The translations under genes were made by a program, and so were the position numbers. Shown here one piece after another: positions 32,833 through 44,347 of a stretch of 64,000 bases of DNA. The notes below the pieces were generated by a model that ran no database searches, was not told the origin of the DNA, and saw only the letters and a program-made list of their open reading frames with translations. The first letter of the stretch is position 1; each line of letters starts with the position of its first letter. This stretch comes from Amorphophallus konjac (Eukaryota > Streptophyta > Magnoliopsida > Alismatales > Araceae), in the NCBI GenBank assembly GCA_022559845.1, contig CM040117.1, positions 150,478,732 through 150,542,731 on the forward strand, read 5' to 3'.

Positions 32833-35800
32833 TGTCACGTCCCGAGCCTTTATTACAGCGAAAGACTAGCTCGAGGAACGTGAACAGTCGGCATGGTAAG
32901 CCTCTTGCAAGTAAGAATGATCAGAGCGCAAGACAATTACACACATAAATACAATTTCACAATAATTACTCAAACTCAACTTATTTCATTAATAATCAAA
33001 TCAAATACTCAATTACAATCACTAATTTTCATCATACTAGACTCAAGAAATAAGAAAATTACATAGACTCAATCTAAACATGTAGACTTCCTAAGTCTTC
33101 ACTCATCCTTCATTCACTCTCGGACCCGCTATTTGAATATTCCGAATCCGATCCCGACTCACTTCCATCTCCTGAAAAGATTGGAAATAGGTAATGAGCA
33201 CACTTGCCCAGTAGGTATCTTCGCATCAACATGAAGGCACTATTAAAGTAATTAACGTTTTTGCTCTAGAGGAATAAGGTAAAATCATGCAAATGCGATA
33301 AATCATAAGTAACCAAAGTAACAAGATGATCATGTAAGATAGAATGAACAAGTATGAACTAGGAAGAATGTAACAAGAATGGCCTTTCATGAACAAGAAT
33401 GTACTAGCAAGTTCACATACTCATCACCCAAACATCTTTTGCTTAAGAGCAAGTATTTCGTGAATTTCTGTAGAATATCACGTAACAAGTAAGAAAGTCA
33501 TGTATGTGTATCGTCATGATGCCCGTGGATCTTCACTTATTTATAGAGAAAGTACTCCCAGCGCAGTAGCATCATACCCCATGGTTTACAGTATGTTTCC
33601 GACAATCAGCCGAGGGGACTAGTATAGAGCCCTTGAACACAATCAATGCTCGATCGCATCTTCAAGTATAAATCAAGCTATTTCCACGTTTCAAGTAATA
33701 AAATATGGCCAGTAATATAACAAGTTCAATAAGTTCATGATAACAATAATTCAATGAATGAACGCTTCAATTAAGAACATGAGAGATCAAGAATGACTTA
33801 AAACAAGGTTATGCTCATGGAAATAATTCGGCAGCATAACGGTACATTTCTTATTTTTCATAATTAAATTAAGTATCTTGAACAATATGACTAGTCCTAG
33901 ACCATCAATAACCCATCTAGGAACTTTGGAATATCAACCCTTTGGTCAAACCTCGGGTTAAAGAAATTAGAACTGTGACGGTCTAATACTGGGCCGTTAC
34001 ATGAACATAACGGTCGAGTGTTGGGCCGTTAGAAAGGTTGAATCCAGAAGAAAATAGATATGGACTCAAACAGTGTGACAGTCATATATTGGACCGTTAT
34101 ATGTTCCTGACGGTCGAATATAGATCCGTTACATATCCAGAACCCGAAAACATCGATAGTGCTTTCTATCAATTGGGCTTTCACGGTACAACCAACTCGG
34201 CGTCCTAGTGGGAATCCCAGGCTCGCAGAGAATTACGGAGGCCTTGAAACAAGATTTCCTAGTCCATCGGAAGGAATATCCAATAGAGAGATCCTCATGT
34301 TCAAGAATATGTTCCTATAGTGCAAAGTGTAAACTAATGGCCATATACCGGAATATATGTCGTGTACTTAGAGAAAGTGACTCTATAGATAGAAAAAAGA
34401 CTGTGTAGCGATGTGAAACCATGATAAAAACTCCGTCATTACATCATTTAAAATCATAGTGTAAATACAAAATTATAGAGTTTAGCTTAATGAAATTAAC
34501 ATATGCTTGAAATAACTAGACATACTTTTAAACATGCAATTTCTATCATAAGTCAATTTATAATATCAAAGTCATGAAAATAGTTCAAAACTTAGATAAC
34601 TATGCTTATTTATAAGTAAACTTGATTGTTCTTCAATTCTGTCTTGAATTGCCTGTACAAAGTACTCTGGCGATCTAAGATGGGGGCATCACAGTGCCGT
34701 GACGGCTTATCGTGGGGCCGTCAGAGTGTTGTAACGCACTGCTTCTGGGCCGTCAGAGATAACAGAGAAATTTAAATACAACAGAGGGTGTGACGGCTTA
34801 TCGTAAGGCCGTTATATCATGTGACGGTCTTACCTTAATCCGTCAGAGGTTCTGCTGACAGTAAATAGAATAGGAAACTATGAAAATCTGTCATGCTTGG
34901 AATCAAAATTCTTAAACTATTCCAGTCATGAAAAATGAAGTATAAGCCAGCTACATGCATAGGTTGAAATGAATTAACAACAAAATATCTTTTATCTTTG
35001 ATTAAGGCTAAGGATATGCATGTATGCACAACCCTACTAAAATATGAAATTCATGATCTATAATGAATATAATCAAGCAAAACTAGAGGGCTTTTATCCC
35101 TAACATGATGTTCTTTCTGTTCATGAGATAGCCTACCTCTTTACTGGCTTTAAACTTCTAATTTGAGTCTTCAAGGGTTGCCCTAGTTCTTCTCTTCCTG
35201 AGATTTTTCAGCAACTTCACGTCGCTCTAACTCCTAAGTCTCTTGCCCTAAGGACGTGAAATTTGGAGGTTAGGAAGATGAAACTAAGAGGAACAAAAAG
35301 TTCAAAAGCACTTAACTCTAATTACCTCGTTTAGCTTCTCTAATTTCCTGATCTTCAACACCCTGTTGCACATTTTTTTGGGTTGGCGTGATGAAACCAG
35401 CAACTTTGGAAGATCCTAACTCCTTGGATACTCGGCCTCCTAATATGAAATTTTGAGAGTTGTTAGCCTAAGTATTAGGAACAAAAGACTCTAAAAAACT
35501 TATCCGAGATTCTATCTCCTTACCTTGATTCTTCACGAGTCAAAAGTAAGGGTCGCTCAGTTCAGAATTGGGTCCTATTTATAGAGTTTTGGCTAGGGTT
35601 TGAGGATTATATCGATTTTAGAGTCCTTATTTGGCCACAACCTGATCCCTAAGAGTCCTTAGTAATGTTATAAATTCTTCCAAGTTGGTCTCTTGCAGAT
35701 AGGATCCCAAAGATCCAATCTTTTTATTCTTTCTTCCATTCACGGAACTGACAGAGTGTGACGGTCCAAGCTGGGCGCGTTACATTACTATGGCGGTCGC

Positions 35801-36115
35801 ACGATAGACCGCTACATCCACTGTGCGCAGAATTCAATTTTATTCAAACTCTTTTTGTTAATTATCCACCTAATTATCTATATAATTCGTGAATATGCTA
35901 AATAACCTTCTAGAATATGGGTCAAACTTAATGGGCTTGATCCTTGAACCTATTGGGCTTTATTTATTAAGGATGAATTAGTTTTTTAACATAATTGAGC
36001 CTTATAATGATTTATTTAACTCAATATTCATTAATTAATTCATTTAGACCCTTAATAATTCTAGAAAATTCTTAATTATATCAGAAATATTTTATAAAAA
36101 TTCCAGGGCACTACA
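32833..36115 (-). repeat. 5' LTR of A
   Basis: 3283 bp, closely matching 24865-28159 throughout. TATA box on the minus strand at 35574-35584. Inverted-repeat clusters at 33976-34131, about 34699-34850 and 35757-35815. Confidence 0.93.
33172..33222 (-). promoter_or_regulatory. Conserved U5 hairpin and TTTTCAG block, A right LTR
   Basis: Minus strand: CTACTGGGC, AAGTGT, GCTCA, about 20 nt, CTTTTCAGGAG. It lies 340 nt from the LTR end. Confidence 0.6.
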
Positions 36116-36784
36116 CTGTCATCCATTCAGAATGAGAAGATTAACACATACGTACTAATTCAGCTCATAAGGGATTTCAAGAAGTAGGTATGGCATGAAG
36201 TCAGAGAAATAAGTTTATATGATGCCAAATGATGCGATTGGTACCACATGATGAGAATTTCTGAGAATGACGAGAGAGTAGAATGAGTTGAACTCAGATC
36301 AGACTTTACTTAACTCCCCCTGACATCATGATGCACTAACCTTAACATGCATAAAGAAGGACAATGCACCGACTATGCATGCGTATGGTAGATAAATGTA
36401 CCGACCTGTTATGTGAATTGACATAAGGTGCACTGACTTACATGCTACTTAGACACAAGGTGCACTGACCTTGTATGCAGAATGCTCACACTGTGCATCG
36501 GCTAAGTGCAAGACATGCACTGACATATACTCGGTGCAAAAACACGCATCAAACTCAAATGCTCGTAGCAAAGACCTGCACCGACCTTAGTATTGCATAT
36601 TGCAAGCTCAACTGATGTGTGATCTAGAGGAAAAACTCCCCCTATCTATATGCAATTTTAATTTACAATGCATCTATGCACATCAATTATTCAAAAATTC
36701 AGGAATGTTTATTCAGAGACAAGCTAACGCATATTTAATTTCAAACCACTACAAACAGCAATTCAAGCAAGAATTCTGAGTCAA
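36116..36784 (-). other. S 3' non-coding region (part), with TGCACYGAC array
   Basis: Continuation of the S 3' region beyond element A. Contains TGCACYGAC-type motifs at 36325-36590 and two more GGGGGAG-type tracts (minus strand) at about 36312 and 36630. No coding. Confidence 0.75.
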
Positions 36785-37779
36785 TTATCATGAAGAAGTT
36801 TACACAAGCCTAATTCTCTTCTTAAGAGTTTAAATCTTTCATTCCCCAAGGGCTTTGTAAAAATGTCAGCAATTTATTTTTTTCTTTCAACAAAATTCAA
36901 TTCAATTTCATTCTTCCTTACTGCATCTCTAAGAAAGTGATGTCTTATTTCAATATGTTTAGTCCTAGAGTGATGAACATGATTTTTAGTCAAGCATATG
37001 GCACTAGTATTATCACATAAAATTGGAATGCATCCCAAATTTATTTGATAATCATTAAGTTGGTGTTTAATCCATAGTACCTGGGCTGCACAATTTCTTG
37101 CAGCGACATACTCTACCTCTGTAGTGGATAAAGCAACTGTGTGTTGCTTCTTGGAGGCCCAAGACACTAGGCAGTCACCTAAGAACTGGCAGTATTCACT
37201 AGTGTTTTTCCTATCAATCCAACACCCAGCATAGTCTGCATTAGTGTATGCTAATAGGTCTAGCTCACACCTAGCAGGGTACCAAAGACCTAGCTCTTGG
37301 GTGCCTGATAGATATTTAAAAATCCTCTTGACATCACAAAAATGTGACTCTTTAGGACTGGCTTGAAATCTAGCACATAAACACACAGCAAACTGAATAT
37401 CAGGCCTAGATGTAGTAAAGTAGAGAAGGGATCCGATCATACCTCTGTACAGCTTGTTATCAACTGGTTTACCTTTTGGGTCATCATCGAGACTTGTTGA
37501 TGTACCCATTGGTGCTGTAATCTCCTTGAGGTTTTCAAATTTGTATTTCTTCAATATCTCCCTAATGTACTTGGACTGAGTGATGTAGGTTCCTTCTTTT
37601 GTTTGGGTCACCTGCAGTCCAAGAAATAATTTCCGCTCACCCATTGAGCTCATCTCAAATTCATGTGTCATCAAATCAAAAAATTCTTTACACATTATTG
37701 GGTTAGTTGAACCAAAAACTATACCATCCACATATATTTGAACAATGAGAATGTCTGGATGACATACCTTTGTGAACAA
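36785..37779 (-). pseudogene. S reverse transcriptase C-terminus and RNase H
   Basis: 301-codon frame from 37779 plus a short tail. It opens with [18 protein letters not shown], the RT active site with YVDD changed to YVDG. Then FEMSSMGERKLFLGLQV, YRGMIGSLLYFTTSRPDI, and RNase H: LLAYTNADYAGCWIDRK (catalytic Asp), SWASKKQHTVALSTTEVEY (Glu), LCDNTSAICLTKN (Asp) and HSRTKHIEIRHHFLRD. A stop near 36874 precedes the final copia motif ADIFTKPLG, readable near 36850. A typical Ty1/copia end of pol; dead at the catalytic Asp. Confidence 0.92.
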
Positions 37780-38342
37780 AGTTTGGTCAATTTCACCTCT
37801 AGAAAATTTCTTATCTGTAAGAAACTTGATGAGCCTGTCATACCAAGCTCTAGAGCTTGTTTCAGACCATAGAGAGCTTTATTCAGTTTATAGACATGAT
37901 TTGAAAAATCTAAACATTCAAATCTTGGAGGTTGTCTTACAAAGACATCCTCTTTTATTTCTCCATTCAGGAAAGCAGACTTTACATCCATCTGCTGAAG
38001 GATGATTCCTAATGAACATGCATAAGCTAATAAAATCATGATGGCCTCTATCCTAGCCACAGGGGCATATGACTCTTCAAAGTCAATACCAAACTCTTGA
38101 TTGTACCCCTGAGCTACCAATCGAGCCTTATTCCTAACAACATTTCCTTGCTCATCGATTTTATTCCTGAACACCCATTTAGTTCCAATGACAGTCCCAT
38201 GATCAGGAGGTGGAACTAGGTGCCATACCTTGTTTCTATCAAATTGATTCAATTCCTCATGCATGGCATTGATCCAATGCACATCATTAAGGGCACTGTC
38301 AATGTTCTTGGGTTCAACATGAGACACTAAAGCAAAAAGCAT
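37719..38342 (-). pseudogene. S reverse transcriptase N-terminal and middle part
   Basis: Frame with [57 protein letters not shown] and [19 protein letters not shown] (catalytic Asp), then [14 protein letters not shown], standard copia RT order. The frame shifts near 37840 just after GLKQA, so the last ~40 codons printed here are out of phase; the correct phase continues into the 36874-37779 frame. Confidence 0.92.
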
Positions 38343-38844
38343 TTAGTTCATTCTGAGCTCTAAAATAACCTCTGGTCTTAGGAGGTTCATGCAAGTTACC
38401 AATTACATTATCTATAGGATGATCTCTAAGAAATCTCACATTGATAACATGATTACCTTGACCCTCATTTACCTCCCCCTGAGTAATAGGCTCTTTTGCA
38501 TCTTCATCATCAGATTGATCTGCAGAGCTTCCTTCTTTCAGAATTTCTCCATCATCTTGTTCCGTACACAGACCATTTTTAGGTTTAGTAATGGTTTCAT
38601 CAAAGACTACATGTGGAGACTCTTCAACTATTTTAGAATTTAAGTTGTACACTCTATATGCTCTAGTGGTTTCTGAATATCCTAAGAAGATTCCCATATC
38701 ACTTTTAGGTTCAAATTTATCATGGTCTCTTTTAGCATTGACATGAATAAAGCATTTACAGCCAAACACCTTGAAGTAAGCAATTGAAGGTTTCTTACCC
38801 TTGAGAATTTCATATGGTGTTTTCTTGGTAAATGGCCTTACCAT
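38314..38844 (-). pseudogene. S integrase C-terminal region and linker to RT
   Basis: A 176-codon frame: RPFTKKTPYEILKGKKPSIA, YFKVFGCKCFIHVN, KFEPKSDMGIFLGYSETTRA and YRVYNLNSKIVEESPHVVFD, the conserved end of copia integrase, followed by an acidic linker. The frame meets the RT frame at about 38330 with a phase change. Confidence 0.9.
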
Positions 38845-39201
38845 GGCTCTGTTGATTACATGGCATGCAGTATTGACTGTCTCAGCCCAAAACTTCTTGG
38901 TAGGTTACCTTCCACTAGTAGTGTACGAGCCATCTCCACAAGTGTTTGGTTCCTCCTCTCCACTACTCCATTTTGCTCAGGTGTCCTAGGTGAGGAGAAC
39001 CGATGAGTGATTCATTACTCCTACAAAAATCATCAAACTGTGAATTTTCAAACTCACCACCATGATCCGATAAAATATTTGAATTGAATTTTCATTATTC
39101 TGTTTTATTTTCAGATAAAGCTCCTGAAATTCAGTGAATGCATCATTCTTGTGTGTGAGGAAAAACACCCAAGTAAATCTAGAGAAGTCATCAACTAGTA
39201 C
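38845..39201 (-). pseudogene. S integrase core, frame-broken and truncated
   Basis: Minus-strand fragments: VLVDDFSRFTWVFFL (second catalytic Asp region) and THKNDAFTEFQELYLK, then after an indel a SDHGGEF string, and in another frame SSPRTPEQNGVVERRNQTLV with the catalytic Glu. The sequence begins abruptly at 39201 at the boundary of element D. The part that should precede it (zinc-finger end to the first Asp, roughly 50-60 codons) is absent at both junctions. Confidence 0.85.
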
Positions 39202-41021
39202 TGTAGCAACCCTGGTAAATTAAGGAATAAAATCTTAAAAGATTAAACCAATGATAAAAGGCCCAACTCCTAGGTCAAGATGAATAACGCCTCCTATCAG
39301 GTCGTCATTTAATTGAAGACTGTTCAAGTAGGCGCTAATTAAAGAATTGACGCCCCCATGACAGGCGTTATATCCTGAATTGAAGACCACATAGATAGGC
39401 GTCAATTATTGAAATAACGCCCCAACCTTAGGCATCATTTCCAAATGGGACCCGTTGGTGTTTGGTTCGAACAAGGATGTTATCTGGGTAAGTATTATTA
39501 GGAAAGGATCAATACGTGGATATCTTAGTTTAAGTAGGATTCTACATAGGAAGTTTTAGTTCTAATCAAACTCCTAGAACCCATTAGGATTCCTTCTCCT
39601 AAAAATACCAACCCTTCTGTCGAGCCAACCTGCTGGCTCTTTTCTTCAACAACCTGTTGCTGCTCCGTGCTTGAAGAACTCAAGAAAGTTCTTCATCTTT
39701 GCCTTGCTATATTGAAAGGCGACTGGCATTACCCTCTGCTTCCCCTTCATCCTCTGGCTGAGGAAGGATCTTCGTCGTCTTCTTCCTCCTGCTACCGCTG
39801 GTTCTTCCTTTAAAAGGGAGGAAAATATTCTTCTTCATCTCTTCGGCCGCTGCAGTTGCTGCCACTGCATTGAGGAATCAAGAGCTGCTGCTCTTCTTAT
39901 TGTTATCGTCCAAGCTTCCTCTCTTCCTGCAGATTGCCTGCACTATTGCACTTCATATCATCATCCTATAGCTTCTTCAGAAGGAGTGCTGCTAGTACAA
40001 CTACTGAAGGGCTGTTGTTGGCTACCTAGTTACTCTGATAGAAATAGAGTATCATGCATGGTTATTCCTCCATCTTCTTTGTCATCTATCAACTAATCAT
40101 TACCAAGGTAGGTTTTCTCAAGTGTGAAGCAAAATTTAATAATTTTTACATGCATGTAGGTCTGTAAGAGATTGCAGATATCACTCCGGATTAAGTTTTC
40201 ATTGTTTACAGCATGAAATGAATTAGCGACCCAGTCTAGGGTGCTATTTGATTTAACGACCATACAAACAGTCGTCAATTGTCTAGATAATTAATAATTA
40301 CACAATGTTCAAAATTTAATAACTGTGAACCCTTACATGTAAACTAATGCATGATCATGTTCCTAAATTCCTGTTATTTTTTCCTACATGTACATGTCTT
40401 TAGTTTTCTGATCAGACATACTCCAGAAATCATGTGTCCGTGATTGTACCTGCCTGATGCAAATCTTATGACAAAGAAATAACGACCCTTTTCTGGTCAC
40501 CATTTTAATGAACGCCCCTATACACGGCGCTAATTAGTGGTAAATTGAGAAATTCTGAAATATTTATAATTTCATGGATATTTCAAATTAACGACATACA
40601 CCATGTCACCATTTTTACATGTGACGCCTCTAACCAGGGCGATGTTTACTGAATTAAAGACTTATGCTAAGTTTCCATTTACATAATATCTGAAACTTGA
40701 GAATATTTACAGATTTTAATATCAGCAGTAATCTGGATGTAACGACTGGGTTAACAGTCGTCACTTATTGAACTGACGACCCTAACAAGGGTGCCATTTC
40801 ATGAAATGAAGACATGACCTAAGGCGTCAATTCCATGTTTTCTTGATTTTCCATGGATTTCTATAACCCACTGTTAGTTGGTTATATTTCGGCTCTATAT
40901 TCCATTCCGTGAATATAGTCCCACGTTTTGTGATGTTTTATCGATTACCCACTATTTCATGGTGATAGATGAACCCTCTGCAGGACATTCCGTTCCTCCG
41001 GACCGGTGACTTTATCATAGA

Positions 41022-41081
41022 GACCTCCGTAAGACTCCGCTAGCCTTGGATTCCCTCAAGGCAGCCGAGCGGGGTGTACCA
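41022..41081 (+). promoter_or_regulatory. Conserved ~60-bp block in the D LTR shared with A and B
   Basis: CCTCCGTAAGACTCCGC followed by a GGATTCCC core and a GTACC end. The same order occurs, antisense on the + strand, at 26227-26286 and about 34184-34244 (A), and about 4690-4746 and 16189-16246 (B). It lies in the transcribed R-U5 part. Function unknown. Confidence 0.55.
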
Positions 41082-41960
41082 TGAAAACCTATGACATTAC
41101 TTAATTACCATGTCACTCTAAGGAAACATGGTATACCGGCCCTCATGACATGCTATGTGGATGTCATGAGAATATTCTTAAAATAATGGAATGGGAAACC
41201 ATGCCATTAGAGTCCTTATGAATTATGTGCCATACTTGTGGACCTTAATTCTATCTATCTTATCATGAACAAGAACGAGCGACCATTTCTATATGAGCAC
41301 TTATTCTTATTTTTTTGGCTCCCAAGTTAGGGAGCGATTCCACCTAGTTTTCTTGATAACCGTGAATTATACCGTTATTATCATCCTTACACATCATGTT
41401 CAACCCTTGTGATTCTATTCCACATGATCTACCCTAAAGTTCCTACAAGCTTAATCCTTTGAAATTCTATATTGGCTACAACTATAGTGGATGTCAAAAA
41501 TACATGATCAATGCATGTGTATATAGGGCCCGATCTGGTCCTGAGAGGAGCACCCAAAAGTACTAGTGCCCATGGGAGTTGTAATGATCGCGGTGTGGCA
41601 TTACACCGAAGTGCATGACTAGCTTGATAGACATTCCACAATCTCGTACTTGACTTGACTCGACTTGACATGACATGACTTGCGTGACCCAAAAAGGGGT
41701 ATTTATTTATTTACTTGCTTGAAACATGATAGCCAATTCTTGACATGACTTGATCACTTGACATGATGAATATACGTGCTTGATTATCTTGCTATATTGA
41801 CACGAGTTCTTGAAAGACTTGGTAGTTCGTTCACTATCTCTTGATATACATTATCTCTTGTTATACGTTCTTTATTGTCGTTTTGTGCGAGCATGCATAG
41901 CTTATTACATTTCATGTAACATGTAATCTACTTAAAGCAAGCTAGCTCTTGAGATATAAT

Positions 41961-42010
41961 CCCTACTGAGCATTCGCTCACCTAGTGGTTTCCCTTATTT
42001 TTCAGGTAAG
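41961..42010 (+). promoter_or_regulatory. Conserved U5 hairpin and TTTTCAG block, D LTR
   Basis: CTACTGAGC, ATTC, GCTCACC, then a T-rich stretch TTATTTTTCAGGTAAG. The arms TGAGC/GCTCA are perfect. It lies 316 nt from the LTR end. Confidence 0.6.
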
Positions 42011-42333
42011 TTCGAGGATGAAACTCAATCGGATGGGGAAAGTCAAGAGTGATGAGATTAGAGCTACTCCGTCTATCCGAGCATTATCTAGTCTTGTCTT
42101 TTCTACATTATTGAGTCAATCATTGTACTTTTCATTTTATTGAGTCTTAGCACTTTCATTAAGTGGATGAAATTGAAGTACTTTGGAATTTATGATTAAA
42201 TAAAGGATTGGGTTATCTTTACTTTTGTGTATTCTGTCTTTGTGTCGAATACACTAACGCTCTGATTGACATGATTGATATAAACTCGCCACGTCTCCGG
42301 GTTCCTTCCGCGCTCGGGGCGTGACAATTTTTA

Positions 42334-42346
42334 TGGTATCAGAGCC
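42334..42346 (+). other. Primer-binding site of D (initiator tRNA-Met type)
   Basis: TGGTATCAGAGCC, seven bases after the LTR end. Confidence 0.85.
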
Positions 42347-42498
42347 TAGGATATTCAATTCCTAGGAAACCCAAGTCCAAGGATAGGTTTAAACCTTTAA
42401 CCGGGAGATTGGGTAGAACCATGGGTTAAAGTAACTAAGATATTCAAACTCTTGGTCAAGTCTCATATTAATTAGTTATTTAAAATCCTTGTAGGACA

Positions 42499-43431
42499 AT
42501 GGCTACCGAACGTGCTCAGTGGCGTAACATGCAACGCACTCTCCAAGGCATGACGCAGGCACTTCAGCAGGTAGCATAAGGAGGTGCACACCGTGGAGCG
42601 GGAAACCTCCACCAAAGTTTCAAGAACATGAACCCTCCTAAGTTCATGGGATCCACTGACCCAGATGACGCCGAGCACTGGATCCGTGAGACTGAACGCA
42701 TCTTTAGAGTTATGCAATGCACAGACCAAGAGAAGGTCTTGTTAGCTACGTTTCAACTGGAGAGAGATGCCCGATGCTGGTGGGAGTCAGTAGAAGCCAC
42801 ATTAGATCAAGCTCAGGTTACATGGGAAGAATTTGTTGAATATTTCAACAATAAGTATTTCTCAGACCAAATTCAAGAGAAGAAAGCCACCGAATTCGCC
42901 GCACTGAAGCAAGGATCTTTGTCGGTGGCTGAGTATGAGACACAATTCTCTAGGTTGTCCCGATATGCTAAACATCTAGTCAGTACCGAGAAAATGAAAG
43001 CTAGGAGATTTCTTAATGGGCTCAGGCCCCAATATATTACACAGCTGGCGCCGATGGACATACAAGTCTATTCGGAGATGGTACGATGGGCCCAGCTACT
43101 AGAAGATGCCACGGAGCTATCTGATAGATTCGTGGGAAAGATAAGAAGGAACAGGTCACTAGTTCTGGTTCCTTCAAACCCAATTTCAACAAAAAGAGGC
43201 CAAGTAATGGAGGTACTTCCTCCCAAGAGCAAAAGTTCAAGAAGACCAAACCTTTCTCCATCACCACCACACCTTCTAAAGCGGTGTGTAAACATTGTAA
43301 CAAGGCCGGACATAAGGCCGAAGAATGTTGGAGGAAACTTGGAGCCTATCTCCGTTGTGAGAGCCGTGATCATCGGATTCCCGACTGTCCCCTGCTCAAC
43401 GATCAAGTCGATGACGGAAAGCTCCCGGTGA
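42499..43431 (+). pseudogene. gag of D
   Basis: From the ATG at 42499. An in-frame TAA at 42577 (codon 27) breaks it; the rest is open from 42580. Gag domain: MNPPKFMGSTDPDDAEHWI, ATFQLERDARCWWESV, QVTWEEFVEYFNNKYF, ALKQGSLSVAEYETQFSRLS and MKARRFLNGLRPQYI. A frameshift near 43130 moves the basic linker and zinc knuckle to the frame at 43284-43940, so the last ~100 codons here are out of phase. Confidence 0.92.
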
Positions 43432-43940
43432 CGAAAAATGCATGTCTCCAAGCTATTAAGGAAATAGAACAAGACGAAGACGGACTAGTGGAAGGTACAC
43501 TGCAAGTTTGTTCCAAGACTGCATATGTCTTATTTGATACTGGTGCATCACATTCTTTTATTTCCAAGAAGTTTGCGGACCCATTACCTATGGAACCAGA
43601 ATGGATAAAATTAGTTATTTCAACTCCTCTTGGAAATAAAGCTGATATTGTTCACCATTACCAAAATTGTGAAGTCTTGGTAAAAGGAAGAAATCTACCT
43701 ATCGACCGAATATGCCTAGATATGAAGGATTATGATATCATATTAGGAGCCGATTGGCTATCCAAATGCCAGGCAACTGTTGATTGCCGCAATAGCAATG
43801 TTACATTCAAGGAACTTCCGGAACTGGTCTACACTAGCCCTAAGAGTCGAAGCAAGTCGCCTCTCATATCGGCTCTTCGAGCTAGCAAGCTAATAAGAAA
43901 AGGATGTGTATCTTTCCTTGCTTTTGTCACCATTAAGTAA
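43284..43940 (+). pseudogene. Zinc knuckle and protease of D
   Basis: 218-codon frame. Zinc knuckle CKHCNKAGHKAEEC (CX2CX4HX4C), then a second Cys-bearing stretch. Protease: YVLFDTGASHSFISKKFA with intact catalytic DTG, and YDIILGADWLSKC. Ends with a stop at 43938 just before the VIQEFPDVFP linker that normally leads into RT; no RT follows. Confidence 0.92.
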
Positions 43941-44029
43941 ACTAAGGAGTCTAAGATAGAAGACATTCCAGTTATACAAGAATTCCCGGATGTGTTTCCG
44001 TAAGAATTACAATTTTGTTAGCTGATTGA

Positions 44030-44311
44030 CTAGGTGCATGCTTCACATACAACATTATTAATTTTAAATGACATTTCAGGGAGTCCTCTAACCATGCAAT
44101 GTTTATTCAGTTTGTGGAGAACAGTATAACTGGCATGGCCTAATCTACGATGCCACAGATATGCCAAGTCATCTTTATTTACAGTGAGGCAAAGATTAGA
44201 ATGAGCTATATCATCTTGGTCAACTAGGTATATGTTATTGACTCTTTTACCAGAAATTTTAACTTTATCAGAATTAGGCTCATAAATATTGCAGCCTAAC
44301 GAGTCAAACAC
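44030..44311 (-). pseudogene. S GAG-pre-integrase domain
   Basis: Minus-strand frame: NIYLVDQDDIAHSNLCLT, then DDLAYLWHRRLGHASYTVLH (LWH.RLGH motif) and VVCEACT, the integrase zinc-binding region of copia. It ends at CEAC.., where the family continues with a K.KQ..SF string; that part is gone at the D junction. Confidence 0.9.
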
Positions 44312-44347
44312 TACCTTGTGACCTTTGTCACAGAGCTGGCAAATACT

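Larger units (their letters stand above)
24865..36115 (-). mobile_element. Tekay/Del-type chromovirus A
   Basis: Complete minus-strand element of 11.25 kb with two 3.3-kb LTRs, PBS, gag-pol and polypurine tract. The flanks CTGTA (24860-24864) and CTGTC (36116-36120) are a likely 5-bp duplication with one change. Pol order protease, RT, RNase H, integrase is Ty3/gypsy, and the integrase C-terminus has a chromodomain-like tail, which in chromoviruses binds histone marks and directs insertion to heterochromatin. The two LTRs differ by scattered substitutions and small indels (for example an 11-bp loss near 33565), making it one of the younger insertions. Coding has several frameshifts and one stop in RT. 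Confidence 0.92.
39202..42326 (+). repeat. 5' LTR of D
   Basis: 3125 bp, TGTAGCAACCC... to ...GGGGCGTGACA. TATA-like box near 39597 (CTAAAAATACC). Inverted-repeat clusters with GACG.C / GGCGTC type arms at 39285-39430, about 40240-40285, 40480-40535, 40590-40650 and 40738-40825. Single copy, so the left end rests on the TG rule and on the break in S integrase. Confidence 0.82.
39202..44028 (+). mobile_element. Chromovirus D, 3' half deleted
   Basis: Plus-strand Ty3/gypsy element inside the S integrase. It has a 5' LTR (39202-42326), PBS, gag and protease, then stops shortly after the protease-RT linker (VIQEFPDVFP string near 43966-44000). RT, RNase H, integrase and the 3' LTR are missing. 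The right junction passes directly into S GAG-pre-integrase (44030), and S has also lost sequence there, so one deletion removed the D 3' part with its flank. The gag is similar to A and B but distinct. Confidence 0.88.

Noticed and set aside
39960..41700. Search for cellular exons in the D LTR region
   Set aside because: Only short frames with no domain; the LTR structure accounts for the whole stretch.
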